Assembly (NCBI GenBank): GCA_948474755.1
Contig: CAOLHI010000391.1
Coordinates: 310,001 to 374,000 of the forward strand
Origin: Ctenosaura bakeri
Taxonomy: Eukaryota; Chordata; Lepidosauria; Squamata; Iguanidae
Direction of reading: 5' to 3'
Length of the DNA: 64,000 nucleotides
Position numbers and translations under genes: made by a program. Positions 54,505 to 64,000 of the stretch are shown piece after piece. The notes beneath the pieces were generated by a model that saw nothing but the letters and a program-made list of their open reading frames with translations, searched no databases and was not told the origin of the DNA. Position 1 is the stretch's first letter; each line of letters begins with the position of its first letter.

Positions 54505-54728
54505 GTGTTGTGTGCCTTCAAGTCATTTCCAATTAATGGTGACCCTAAAGCGAACCTGACAAAGGGTTTTGTGTTTTTTTTTGCAAGATTTTTGCATTAC
54601 CTTTCCTCTGAGACTAAGTGTTACATGCCCAATGTAACCCAGTGGGATTCCATGGCTGAGCAGGAATTAAAACCTTGGTCTCCAGAGTTGTAGTACAGAG
54701 CTCAAACCACTATACCACATTGGATCTC
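54505..54728 (-). mobile_element. tRNA-derived SINE with Bov-B-like tail, antisense
   Basis: TGTTGTGTGCCTTCAAGTCA, TTTCCAATTAATGGTGACCC, GCAAGATTTTTGCATTACC, CCAGTGGGATTCCATGGCTG, CCTTGGTCTCCAGAGTTGTA and CACTATACCACATTGGATC: full tail-to-head order. Confidence 0.75.
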
Positions 54729-55229
54729 TCTCAGAAAGACCAGGAGTGAAATCATCAGTTGCCTGCTGGGGTAAATTTGCTAAATACTTCAAGGAAAATG
54801 TACATGTATTCATGTAGAACTTGACACTACACAGTGTCTGGAGAAGTCCCCAGTGTTTCATCTAATCAGGCTTCAGTTATTAAGTTGCTGTGGACTGGTG
54901 GTGCCCAGGTCCAGAAACTCTGCATGAGGTTGTAGTTTCCAAAAGGAGCAGTTACATAGTTTGGGAGTTCTCCTGAACTATCCCAGTCACTGGAGGTTCT
55001 CTGTAGCTCACACAGCTCAGGGATAGCTTTGACTGGCCTACCAGCTGTAGGCTTTCCTAGGGAGGTATAAACTGATCATGACAGCTCATATAATGCTAAC
55101 ATTCTGATCAGCCTACCACAGTGTGATCTGCGTGGGGCTGCTCTACAGATGCTGTAAACAGTGAAAGTGCAGCTGCTGGTCTACATTCAAGAACCATATG
55201 ATAATTGGAAGAGAGCTAAGGAACAGAGC
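54729..55229. other. Unannotated sequence
   Basis: No gene or clear repeat recognised; the right part may belong to the LINE that follows. Confidence 0.35.
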
Positions 55230-55830
55230 CATCCCTTCAGTTTTGCTCAAAGACTGGTTCCATCAGGCTCCTCTCTCCCTTAACTGCTGCAGCAGAGAGA
55301 GAAATGAGACTGCAGGGCCTTTCTATCAGCACTGTTGGGAAAGTAGTTCCACTAGACTGGTCCACTAGCTTCCCTGGACGGGGTGATCCGGCCATGGTAG
55401 TCCATGCACTTATAATGTCCTGATTAGGTTATTGCAGTTAATGTTACTTGAGGATACCCCTGATGACAATTTGGAAGATGCAGCTAGTGCTAAATGCTAG
55501 TTTGCTGACTGGAAGAACTTGCAGTACCCATATAACATTGGTTTTAAATTTACTGCACTGCCAGTATAGTTCTAGACTAATTCAAAATGCCAGTGAAGAC
55601 ATTTAAAGCTTGATAGCATGCTACTTGAAGGAATGCCTTTCCCATTGAAATCTTCTGGAGGGTCCCTCCTCTGTACTCCATAAATAGGAGTAATATACTT
55701 TTTGGATACATGGGAGAAGGCTTTCTTTGCTGTTGAGTCCAGCCTGTGAATTACACATTCCTTGGTAAGTTGATTGAGACTACCACTTCAGTTCAAATGT
55801 GGCTCTTTATCAAATCCTATTGGATCTTAT
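55230..55830 (+). mobile_element. L2/CR1-group LINE, decayed ORF2 C-terminal part
   Basis: GAATGCCTTTCCCATTGAAA, GAGAAGGCTTTCTTTGCTGT and the segment around GCACTTATAATGTCCTGATT ... TTATTGCAGTTAATGTTACT (the HALVTS-LDYCNAL region) run in the order expected of the RT C-terminus. The block 55246-55350 is the reverse complement of 17480-17570, so the two copies belong together. Many stops. Confidence 0.5.
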
Positions 55831-55974
55831 ACACATACAGTGCATAAATATGGAATTCACTACCACCAGATGTGAAGATAGTGCTGACAGCTTTTTAAAA
55901 TAAGACAGCTTCATGGCTTACCAAAATTTATTCAGTATGAGAGTAAGATGGAAATTCCAGATAGAGCATCCAGT

Positions 55975-56195
55975 GGCCCTTTCATACTACACAATTACAG
56001 CACTGTGATTCCAGGTTTATTGCCATGACTGCATCCTATAGAATCTTGAGGTTTGTGGTTTGGTGAGTCACTAGAGGAGCTCTCTGGCTGAGAATTTGAA
56101 ATGCCTCTTCCTATTGTGCAACTTCCAGCATCCCATAAGATGGATCCATTGTAGTGAAAGTAGAATTATACTGCCATGTTTGTGAAAAGTCCCCA
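55975..56195. mobile_element. Family D-like MITE, old variant
   Basis: GGCCCTTTCATACTACACAA at the left and TTTGTGAAAAGTCCCC at the right; inside, GCATCCTATAGAATCTTGAG, GAGCTCTCTGGCTGAGAATT and TAGAATTATACTGCCATG follow the D layout with the extra GCCATGACT motif also found in the element split by family C (32190-33163). Confidence 0.5.
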
Positions 56196-56495
56196 GAGCT
56201 GGTGAGACAGAGCAATCCAGTCAAATATTTGTGCAATTTTCAAACTAACTTATGGAGAACTGGTTTATTCTAATGTCTTTCCTTCCCCCCCAACATTGTT
56301 TCACTGATCCATTTCACCAATTCATTAGCACTTTTACTGAAGAGTGTATACTGTCAAATTTGGTAGGTCTTTCTTGTAATTAGATATGCCTAGACCCACC
56401 TCCAAAATAAGACACTGGGCATTTTTTTATCTTCCAAATTTAGAGTTCTGCCTCAGATCACTAGAGGGTGCTGTGGATAGGGGAATGTTGAAGGG

Positions 56496-56680
56496 TTGTT
56501 ATAGTGCTATTATTCCACTTTCAACATCTGTGGAATCCTGGGGTTTGCAATTTAGGGAGGGGGCTTTAGAATTCTCTGCCAGAGAGCTCTTTGGCCTCAG
56601 TAAACTATAAACCCCAGAATTCCAAAGTATGTTGTAAGTGGAATAATAGCATTATAACAGTGTAGTGTGGAGATGTCCTG
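56496..56680. mobile_element. Palindromic MITE, family D, left end lost
   Basis: TTGTTATAGTGCTATTATTC and CCTGGGGTTTGCAATTTAGG pair with TATAAACCCCAGAATTCC and GTGGAATAATAGCATTATAA, ending TAGTGTGGAGATGTCC. The left terminal repeat is not recognisable. Confidence 0.65.
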
Positions 56681-58285
56681 AGTTTCCCTCAGACTCACTA
56701 TCAGTTTTGCTTGATGGCTTGCGGAAGTCCTCTGAGCTAGAATTCCAGGGAGATGGGCAGGGGCAGAGGTATTCTATACAAAGTATTAAATGTGTCAGCC
56801 AATGAAATAGATGCTTGGCTGATGTTCTGTAGATCGCTTTGAACCATGTTGTAAAACAGTAGCCCTTGACATCCCCTCTGTACAGTCATTGATTTCCTCC
56901 ATCCCTAGCAATAAATTTTGGAACAAGGCGACAGAGCATAACAAGAGACACTGCAGAGGCAGAGCCCTGGGAAAGAGCAGTGTGAAAGGAAGGAACTGTG
57001 AAAGAGAACTCTAACAAGGGCAAGATACTTAGGGAACACATAAGCACTGGAATAGTGTGAAAGGCCAAGGAGTTCCTTGTTGATCCAAGTCCTAGCCAAG
57101 ATGTTCCCCACTGACATTTCATCTCTGTCATGAAGACATGAAGTACTTTTAAGGAAATCACCATCTCAGAGTCCCTGACTCCCATCTGGACAGCAGAATG
57201 ATATTACTGGTCTCCCTGTCTTAAAGTAAGTAACAAGATAATGTATCAACTTCTTTGAGTGTTTAAAGCATCTTGTTAAAAGTATTATTAAAAGTATATA
57301 TTATACTATATTATCTCTTTATGATAATAAGACCAATATTTATTGTGTTATGTTTCAATGGGAATTGCACACTGATCTACATAATAGATATATACTTCCA
57401 CTCCTCATGTAATTGAAAGGGAAAACATCATTGTGATAATAATGGTGTATTTTGTACCAAATCAAAGCTGATATGTTACATTTGGAGTGGAACTAGATTC
57501 ACTGTGTTAGAACTGGGGGGGGGAGTTCTAAATTGTAAGATATATAGGTATATTAATAAATTTTGATTTTAGTAAGAATTCCTCTTTGAACCAGATTGTA
57601 TTTTATTTTAATTATTTTATTTTAAACTACATTCTGGTTTTGGGTTATTTTTGGAAATAGATGGACAATGAAGTTTATGAAGGCTTTTTACTAAAATACA
57701 ATAAAATATGGAGGATGGATATTGTATTAAAATATTCTTGTGATCTATCCTTCTCCTTCTCTCTTTTTATTATGATAATCTTTCAGTAGAGGAATACAAA
57801 TCAAAATACCATTGTCACAATCAGAAATGCTAGTAATAAATATTGGCTTTGAATCTGAAAGACCTGAGGCTTTATGTGAGACTTCCAAAAACAATACAAA
57901 GAAAGGACCAGTGGCAGCCACTAGGTGGCATCCATGAGCTATGTGAAAGGACCTTCGCTCAGCTGGAGTCCCATATAGACTAGAAAGAACTTAAAACCAA
58001 TGAAATAACATTAAAAATAATAAAATTTTAAAAAATAAATAAAAACATAACATCTTCCTAATCAAAAACATAACATCTTCCTGAGGTAAAAGAGAAGCTG
58101 CTTCACAGAAATCTGCCCAAATCAGCAACAGGCAGATAAATGTTTGTGAATCCTTGAGGTCTGCTCCTTGCAAGGATGGGTTCAAAAGAACAGCTGTGGG
58201 TTCAAAAGATGTCTTTTCTGCCTTTCACATATGTAGCTTTCTTAATTGACATTTAAAATAGTTCCCCAGTAGGAAAGTACCCAAT
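56681..58285. other. Unannotated sequence
   Basis: No gene or repeat family recognised. A 22-base stretch ending in CATAACATCTTCCT occurs twice at 58044-58081, a small local duplication. Confidence 0.4.
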
Positions 58286-58325
<40 letters not shown>

Positions 58326-58366
58326 CAGACAGACAGACAGACAGACAGAAAGCAAGCAAGCAAGCA
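58286..58366 (+). repeat. Compound microsatellite (AAGA)n(CAGA)n(AGCA)n
   Basis: About 9 AAGA units, then 6 CAGA units, then 4 AGCA units. The minus-strand frame 58225-58500 through it encodes a simple repeat only. Confidence 0.9.
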
Positions 58367-59944
58367 CTTTCTACATTGTCAAAATGCACCTTGGCTCCAG
58401 CATAAACATCCCATGAATGACAGAACGAACTCCATGGAGCCTTTTGATCTAGAAAAACTGTTTGGGAGAAACAAGGGAGGAGGAACGTGATCTTCCTCAA
58501 TTCTCATCTCCATGTGGCAGTCCTTTATGTCGCCTCTTCAACATCTCCTCTGAAGAGTCATATTGAATTCTATTTAAATTCAGGGGGAAGACATGTTGAG
58601 AATTTAAAGAAAAACTACCCTGCACTAGTCTCCACTATCATATTAAAGGCCAAAGTAAAGCTGGAGTTCTAGGAATAAAAAAACAATGAACTAATATATT
58701 AAGGTTCCTTTACCCCTTTTCCCTGTAGCTTTGAATGCAGAGATCAGTTACATACAGGGAAAATACAGCACAACTGGAGCACATATGTACTCCCAACATC
58801 CCTCTCTCTGAGTGTGCTGTGCTCTGCTGGGTAGGACTGAGTAGAAAGGCAACCCAAAGAGAACTTTCTACATTCCTACCAAATACCAGTTTAGAAGGAG
58901 CTTGGTGACAACGGCCCAGGGACACATGCAACTCTTTGAGAAAAATCATTACTTATATTCAAAGTTTCCTTCTGTTCCTGCAAAAACCATTAGAAGTTTC
59001 ATCTAAGAACAAATGCTTAAAAAGTTTGTTTATGGTGATATTTCAATGGAACTCTATAAAGATGGCTGCAAATTCTCTCTGCAGAAATTCTTTGTACCCG
59101 TTATGGTCAATAATTCTTTCTTTCTCAACCTGGCTTTTCTAGATTAGATGTTAATCTACAGTGCCCATCATTCTTAGAAGATGCATCTGGATTTAACACA
59201 GATTGGAGAAGGCTGACAGTTTTATTACAGATTTTAACAGAAGGAGGAACAAAGTGTTCAATTCCCTCTCTCAACACATGAGGGCAGCCAAAGATTTAGT
59301 TAAAGGCAGAGATATTCACAAGACTGTTAGACTTCTGTGATTCTAAGAAGCAAACTAGATGACAGAATTTCTTGGTTTGTTGTTTTGTTTTTTTTAGAGA
59401 TGCTCTCTCAAACGATAAAAAATATCTGTCACAAGATGTTATTTTCCTTCTCTGTGTATTTTGAATTTAACATGTTTTGCTTGTGATTGGCCATTGGAAG
59501 ATAAACATGATTTTAATTATAAAGTCTAAGAGCTGAGGAAGATATCTCTGCCATTCTGGTTGTATGATGAGGGAAAAGACAGAAAATGAAACAACAGTAC
59601 ACCTGTGCAGAAGCATTCATGTTTCTTGTCTATTTGTTTGCATATCAACTGTGACTTTGCTCAGTCTCTTGAGTTATCAGCTGCTCATGTGTTTTGTCAT
59701 CATGGGTTCACTGCCTGTCCCTGGGACTAGTCCCGGTTTCCTATCTGCAAATGGGCAGATGTGTTTCAGAATACCATCTCTGTGTTTACTGAGATACTAC
59801 AAAGATGCATGTCATTCATGTGGCATGATACGTATCTGGATTATGTCGGGGTGACCTATGCAACAATAGTTGTATGGCATTGCTTGGTGGCGGGGAAGTT
59901 GTAAGTACAAGTATAAGAATGTAACTACATCACAAAATTATAGC
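58367..59944. other. Unannotated sequence
   Basis: No gene or repeat family recognised. The frame 59564-59854 is short and lacks a motif. Confidence 0.4.
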
Positions 59945-60165
59945 ATAATGGCCATGATAACTGCCACAACTCCATCCTACAGTATCCTTGGTCTGTGGAG
60001 TTCTTTGCTAGAAAGCTTTACTTCACTTGCTTAAAATACAGGGCTAAGAACTCTCTGTCAGAGAAATCAAATACCTCACTAAATCCCAGAATTCCATAGG
60101 AAGGGGCCATGACAGTTACGGTGATATGAAATGGATAGAACCATGTAGTTTGGATACACCCTAAG
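59945..60165. mobile_element. Relic of a family D-like MITE (tentative)
   Basis: GGCCATGATAACTGCCACAA, CATCCTACAGTATCCTTGG, CTAAATCCCAGAATTCCATA and GGGCCATGACAGTTACGGTG follow the layout of the old D variant, but the terminal repeats are gone. Confidence 0.4.
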
Positions 60166-60842
60166 TGTACAAAGCTTTCCAAAACTTTCTGAAGGTTCAT
60201 ACAAAGCATACTATTATCTGTGTCCCAGTCTCTACAAATCCACCAGTCTGCTCTATAAGGGTACAATGACTGAGATCCTACATCAAGTAGGAGTAGCATA
60301 ATGCTCCATCTTCCCAGTTTTGTGTTCTCTCACTCATTAGCTGTCAAGCCCTGGGTAGGGGTGCCCTGGCTGCTCCTTACTGATTGAAAGGAGAAGGAGG
60401 GAGGAGGCAATATAGAAGAGGAACATCCACCGGGTCCGGATTTCTAGGAGAGAAGAAAGGAGAGGGACCTCTCAGACGCAGTGCATCATCTTTTTCCTTC
60501 CCCTCAAAATGACAACCAATTGTGGCTACTACTTCTGAATTCCTGCCCCCTCTTTGCCCTCCTCACTGGTGAGGAGCAGCAGCAGTTCCTCCCAAGACAT
60601 GATGGCTGTAGTGTGGGAAGTTTGGGACCAGTTTACAGGGCCCCATCCAAAAAGAGACAGAGGTGTGCACAAGCTTCACTTATGTGTGCCTAAGCCACCA
60701 ACAGGATTCTGCCCAATATTCGGTATATACAGTATTCAGTGAAAGATATAACATACTTTCCCATGTATATGATTCTGTCTGGTCATAGTTCTAATGATTT
60801 ATAACCTATTCATGAGACTAATTTACAGTTCAGACTGTAAGG
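60166..60842. other. Unannotated sequence
   Basis: No gene or repeat family recognised. The overlapping plus frames at 60481-60742 have no motif. Confidence 0.4.
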
Positions 60843-61149
60843 CAGAGCTTTCTAAACTTTTCATGTTGGTAACACACTTTTTAGACATGAATCATTTCAT
60901 GACACAGTAATTCAGTTTTACTAGCAAACCAGAGGTTAAACTAACCCCTTATAAGAGATACAACACATACATAAATTGTAATAACAAAATGTATGGGAAT
61001 ACAACATATCTCATAAAAATCTTTCATATGTATTTTTTAAAATATATGATTTATAAATAATAACATACATTTCCAAGATTGTAGGCAACACACTTACACA
61101 CTGCAGGTAACACACTAACATGTCACAGCACACCATTTGGAAAGCCCTG
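60843..61149. mobile_element. hAT-type MITE
   Basis: 307 bp from CAGAGCTTTCTAAACTTTTC to CACCATTTGGAAAGCCCTG, the ends being imperfect inverted repeats of about 15 bases. The perfect 8-bp duplication CTGTAAGG flanks it (60835-60842, 61150-61157). AT-rich interior, no ORF. Terminal words and TSD length are those of Charlie-like hAT elements. Confidence 0.85.
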
Positions 61150-61157
61150 CTGTAAGG

Positions 61158-63282
61158 TATGGTGGAACATAAATTTGCTATGCCAGTCTCCCAGTATTAT
61201 TTATAGCTCTTCATTTTGTTTTGAATCAATAGTAACTGGTTATCAATAAAATAGGTTCAGTGGTGCGTGTAGGTCATTAGAATAAGAAATTATCTACCCT
61301 CAGCTACAATAATTAATTTCCCCACAGATTGCCTTGAAAACTAATGAACTAAGATAAAAAAAAATTGCTCACATTTATTCCATCTTGGATGCCGCAGTTT
61401 TGACCAAGTCCACAATGGATTCATCTGGGACACAGTTTAACTGTATTGGATGAGCTTTTGCTAGTACAAACTGAGGAGGTAGAACAATTTCTTGGAAGCC
61501 TGTGATCTAATCCTTGCTCTTTACATCTTTACCCTTCCTAGAGATGATAATCAGCCAGGAAGGATGAGACCTGGCTGGATCACAGAGATAGTGAATGCTT
61601 CCCTAACAGTGAAGTATATCCTCTGCTCAGGGAAGTGACTACCACCAGTTAAAAATGAAAACAAAATTTGGATCCTATAACCTAGTTTTGGGGCAGACTA
61701 TTAGATAGTTTATGCTAGGGAACAGAGCAAAGGAACACAGATCTGTTGGTTCTCCTGAAGGACCTATTCTATGAAAAACAAAAACTAAGTGTTTTTTGTG
61801 CACAAACCCGTTTTCATTCAGAAAAAAAAAAAGGATTTCCTACACAGAAACAGTTTCTGTGCAGAAGACAGGAGACTTGCACAAAAACCTGCATGATTTC
61901 CTATAGAGAATAATTCCTGAATTCCTTCAGGGTATTTAAATACAATTGTACGAGATTCTCACTTGTCATCATTCTTCCCAGTGGGATTTTCCAGCTGTCA
62001 GTAACCCCATTTTTCAATCTGGAGCTGATAGTGAGCATTCTTTTCATTCCTACTACCTTGCAATTATTCCATTACCAGTTATGCATTTGGAAGAAGGGCC
62101 AATGTACTAAAACCCTGCAATTTTTGGATAGTGCCCCATTTCCTGTTCTATATTCTTTTTAGAGAGGCATAATGAAGGTGTATGGATTCCATTAGTTTTA
62201 AGTGTTCAGAACTGTTGCCTAGCATAGCTTTGAAGAAGTGTGACGATTAATGTAGAATTCCCTTTTTTTTAAAAAAAAAGCAGATTTAGTTACTTTTGAA
62301 TGGCAATCATAGCATTCTTCTTACCAAACTTTCTCCTTGCAGGAAAATGAAATGCAGTAAAATCCCTAAAACTGGTTAGGTTCAGAATGAAACTGGCTTG
62401 AGTCCCCTGCTGGGAAAAGGAAAGGGTATAAATAAAATAAAAAATAAATGCTTAAATAAAACTATCTGTGCAGAGGCCAGAATGCTATAGAAGGAGGGAT
62501 ACCTAGAAACAGAAAAAAGGCTTGTGTGCAGCAGTCCTGCCTATGAAAGATAGCAATCTGTGGAATTTTCAGTGCACAGTCAATTCCTTTCTGCCCTCTA
62601 GTAAAGTACTCTGTGCCCTTTAGCTATCAAGGAAGGCTATTTTGGTAGGAAGCTGCTGCCGAATCCATCTTTGTGCAGATCGCTTCAACAACTGCTGAGC
62701 TTTACAGTAAAGCACACTGAGATCCTAATAAAGCCATTGATTTCCTCATTGTCAGGGGAGTGAAAGGTTACACTCATCTTCTCACTCGGGCAATGGCAGT
62801 TAATAGGAAGGTCTGAAGAAAGCCCTGCCTCGACATAAATGCAAAGTGAATAAATGAAGCAAAGAGAAAGATGGTTGCATGAATATTCTTCTCTCAACAA
62901 CTCAAAGACGTCACACCTTTCAGAAATAATGACTGTGGTGGGAGCATTTTAAAATACCACCAGCTCAAAAGATGGATTGTATTTGGAATTATATCGTTAC
63001 TCAGGATTTCAGAAGAATGTGCATTCTCCCCCTGCTCTCCACCCCCATGTGTGTGTATGTGATGGTTATGTCAAACTTGACAGCAACACTCCCGAGAGAG
63101 AAAGAATGAGAGAGAGAGAAAGAGAAAGAGAGAGAGAGAGACTGCTGAAGATAAGGAATTTGAATCTGGCTTTTCACCTTTCCCTTTTCAGTGTTCTGGC
63201 CATGCAACATTTTAAAGAATCCCTGTCTAAGGGAAAACAAGGTACAGGCTAATGCAGTTGAACTATTGGAATGAATTATTAG
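61158..63282. other. Unannotated sequence
   Basis: No gene or repeat family recognised over 2.1 kb apart from the GA microsatellite below. The frames 62685-62900 and 62977-63252 lack motifs. Confidence 0.4.
63103..63141 (+). repeat. (GA)n microsatellite
   Basis: GAGA units with interspersed AAA; overlapping frames on both strands encode only simple repeat. Confidence 0.85.
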
Positions 63283-63478
63283 AGAGCCAGTGTAGTGTAC
63301 TGGTTTGAGCATTGGACTACCACCCCAAAGACGAGGGTTTGATTGCCCACCTGGCCATGGAGACCCCCTGGGTGACCTTGGGAGTATCACACACTCAGCC
63401 CCAGAAAAACCCCTGATAGGTTCACCTTAGAGTCACCGTAAGTCAGAAATGACTTGAAGGCACACAAGAACAACGACA
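63283..63478 (+). mobile_element. tRNA-derived SINE with Bov-B-like tail (reference copy)
   Basis: Head GAGCCAGTGTAGTGTACTGG (A box region), GAGGGTTTGATTGCCCACCT (B box), CTGGGTGACCTTGGGAGTAT, CTCAGCCCCAGAAAAACCCC, TAGGTTCACCTTAGAGTCAC, and tail CGTAAGTCAGAAATGACTTG, AAGGCACACAAGAACAAC. The tail matches the squamate Bov-B 3' end, the expected partner LINE. This is the most complete of about nine copies in the window. Confidence 0.85.
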
Positions 63479-63483
63479 GAGCA

Positions 63484-64000
63484 CTTAGATGAAAGTTTCA
63501 GCTAATACAGAATACAGCTGCCAGTGTTTTAATTGTTACAGCCAAGTCTATTCATAATTTTAAAAGAATAGCACAGTCTGCCTCTTCATTTTCTGGCCTA
63601 TATCAAGGTGCTGCTGGCACTTGCCTCCAAAGTCCCAGAAGTCTTGAGAACCCAATGACCAAAAGAATGCTCTTTTCTATGTCAGCCTTCCCATGTTCTG
63701 ATATGTTCAGCTGAGCCTTTTGACCAAAGTCGTCTTCTTGAAGGCACACAGTGTGGGGCTGCCCACCAAGTATAGCATGTCTTTAAAAGGGTGCCCCTTC
63801 ATGCCTATGTTAGGTTCTTCTTGTGAGCAGGTTTCTCTATTTCCAGACATTTCAGTTTGAGAAATGTTTTAAATTAATGCTTTAATCTAAGAACTGCTGC
63901 TGTATGTTTTCATCACCACCTCATTTTATTGTAAATGTTACAGCTTTATTGTATATTTTAATGTTTCACAACATATTTGTTGTTCACTACCCCATAAGCT
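63484..64000 (+). mobile_element. L2-group LINE 3' end, running off the window
   Basis: CTAATACAGAATACAGCTGC corresponds to the LIQN-AA segment of ORF2. AAGAATGCTCTTTTCTATGT and the following TTTTAA-rich 3' UTR follow, with ACTACCCCATAAGCT at the end of the window. Many stops. Confidence 0.6.

Noticed and set aside
63284..63350. A tRNA gene
   Set aside because: A-box and B-box words exist but no cloverleaf forms, and the sequence continues as a repeated SINE.

Overview
This window looks like a piece of a squamate reptile (lizard-type) nuclear genome. The evidence is the repeat content: L2-group, CR1, Bov-B (RTE) and L1 LINE fragments, tRNA-derived SINEs with Bov-B-like tails, 5S rRNA-derived SINEs, CORE-like SINEs, and many non-autonomous DNA transposons. 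No bacterial-type gene organisation, tRNA gene, rRNA operon or CRISPR array was seen. I also found no convincing host protein-coding exon, so the region reads as intergenic or intronic. All calls come from reading the sequence by eye and recalling family features; no database search was run, and edges without a stated target-site duplication (TSD) are approximate.

Layout: 0-9 kb is mostly plain AT-rich sequence with one hairpin-rich DNA transposon (869-1266), a Penelope-like fragment with a hammerhead-like motif on the minus strand (2905-3035), a solo LTR (about 4760-5439) and a young L2 3' end (7938-8402). 9-13.5 kb is a nest: a decayed minisatellite, a hAT element (9999-11376) that carries a 455-bp multi-hairpin element, then a tandem-unit repeat and another hairpin-rich element (12621-13103). 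16-21.5 kb has antisense L2 copies broken by later insertions and a second LTR. 22-33 kb has CR1 and L1 coding fragments, an unclassified repeat split by a DNA transposon (28149-28559), and a 740-bp DNA transposon (32228-32967) inside an older one. 33-48 kb is dense in SINEs, palindromic MITEs, Bov-B pieces and a third LTR. 48.5-50.2 kb holds the only long intact ORF, an L2 reverse transcriptase of 485 residues. 50-64 kb has two more palindromic MITE copies, a third 456-bp multi-hairpin element, a 307-bp hAT MITE with a perfect 8-bp TSD, and an L2 3' end running off the window.

The most striking structure is a group of at least five DNA transposon families sharing a terminal motif close to GGSCNTTTYYGCAC and making 3-bp TSDs of mixed sequence (TCA, TCT, ATT, AGA, TAT, CAA, TAA, TTT, AAT). 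Their bodies are single palindromes or chains of perfect hairpins. They repeatedly insert into other repeats, which gives exact empty sites and a relative age order. No transposase for them is present in the window, so they must depend on a source elsewhere.
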